This document shows positions 5,713 to 5,933 of a stretch of DNA of 5,933 bases, in pieces; position 1 is the stretch's first letter, and each line of letters begins with the position of its first letter. The DNA is taken from positions 1 to 5,933 of the forward strand of contig DASZPL010000052.1 of NCBI GenBank assembly GCA_035550315.1, given 5' to 3'. The DNA comes from DASZPL01 sp035550315 (GTDB taxonomy: Bacteria > Actinomycetota > Actinomycetes > JAFAQI01). Under the pieces are notes generated by a model, which saw nothing but the letters and a program-made list of their open reading frames with translations, was not told the DNA's origin and did not search any database. The position numbers and the translations under genes are program-made.

Positions 5713-5933
5713 GGCGAACGGCCCCTCTCGAGACCCGAATGTGACGACAGCTCAACGAGCCGATGTGTTCTCAGGGTACGACGCGGCGGGAAATCCGCAG
5801 GCCAGATCGCCCGAAATCCGGCGATGTCGGCACAACCGGTCGATGCTGAATCTCCCGCTTTGGGTCGGGTCCGGCACGCGCCTCGCCGGTCGCGGCACCT
5901 AACCACCGCATCGGGCCGGCCAGCCGGGTCCGG
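5713..5933. promoter_or_regulatory. Non-coding region upstream of the sortase operon
   Basis: 221 bases to the window edge with no convincing gene. The sortase promoter should lie here. TACCCT on the minus strand (5773-5778), 60 bases before the sortase ATG, is a possible -10 box, but no good -35 is seen at 17 bases. A plus-strand frame from ATG 5824 stays open to the edge (36 codons, beginning MSAQPVDAESPAL). Its third-position GC is low for this genome and it lacks a good ribosome site, so I do not call it. Confidence 0.4.
5790..5825. repeat. Direct repeat GAAATCCG x2 with an overlapping inverted repeat, possible operator
   Basis: GAAATCCG occurs at 5790-5797 and again at 5813-5820, starts 23 bases apart (about two helical turns). 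The second copy overlaps an inverted repeat, ATCGCC (5806-5811) and GGCGAT (5820-5825), with 8 bases between the arms. The first copy overlaps a short GCGG/CCGC hairpin (5786-5798). The cluster is just upstream of the candidate sortase -10, where an activator or repressor could bind. Repeats this short can arise by chance. Confidence 0.35.

Noticed and set aside
5824..5933. Plus-strand open frame running off the right edge
   Set aside because: Only 36 codons visible, poor ribosome site, atypically low third-position GC at its start and no recognisable domain; the next stretch of sequence would decide.

Overview
The window is gene-dense, very GC-rich DNA with GTG as well as ATG starts and strong GC preference at third codon positions. 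This and the gene content point to an actinomycete. It holds five complete genes, one gene cut by the left edge, and little intergenic space. I see no rRNA, tRNA, CRISPR array, insertion sequence or phage gene.

Left part (about 1-1345, minus strand): three genes read leftwards. First is a BldG-type anti-anti-sigma factor (113 residues, phospho-acceptor Ser57), then a GHKL-fold anti-sigma/ATP-binding partner only 10 bases downstream, then, after a 108-base gap, the N-terminal 142 residues of a membrane proton-pumping pyrophosphatase (HppA). From memory of Streptomyces coelicolor, the same order occurs there (bldG SCO3549, SCO3548, hppA SCO3547, with a helicase SCO3550 divergent to bldG), so this looks like an old conserved actinobacterial neighbourhood. 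The first two genes form a partner-switching module that should control one or more sigma factors or other regulators outside the window.

Middle (1464-3767, plus strand): a complete superfamily II DNA helicase of the SftH/Hrq1/MrfA type, with all core helicase motifs and a C-terminal cysteine cluster. It is divergent from bldG across a 118-base promoter region.

Right part (3764-5712, minus strand): a two-gene operon. A membrane-anchored class E-like sortase is followed, with a 4-base GTGA overlap, by a secreted two-domain beta-sandwich/FN3-like protein. That protein has a Gly-rich stalk and a C-terminal membrane segment but no recognisable LPxTG or LAxTG sorting motif. Its stop codon overlaps the helicase stop codon tail-to-tail. 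Upstream of the sortase is about 220 bases of non-coding DNA with an 8-base direct repeat and a short inverted repeat that could be regulatory.

The most interesting element is the sortase/FN3 pair. The coupling suggests a dedicated enzyme and client, yet the expected sorting signal is missing.
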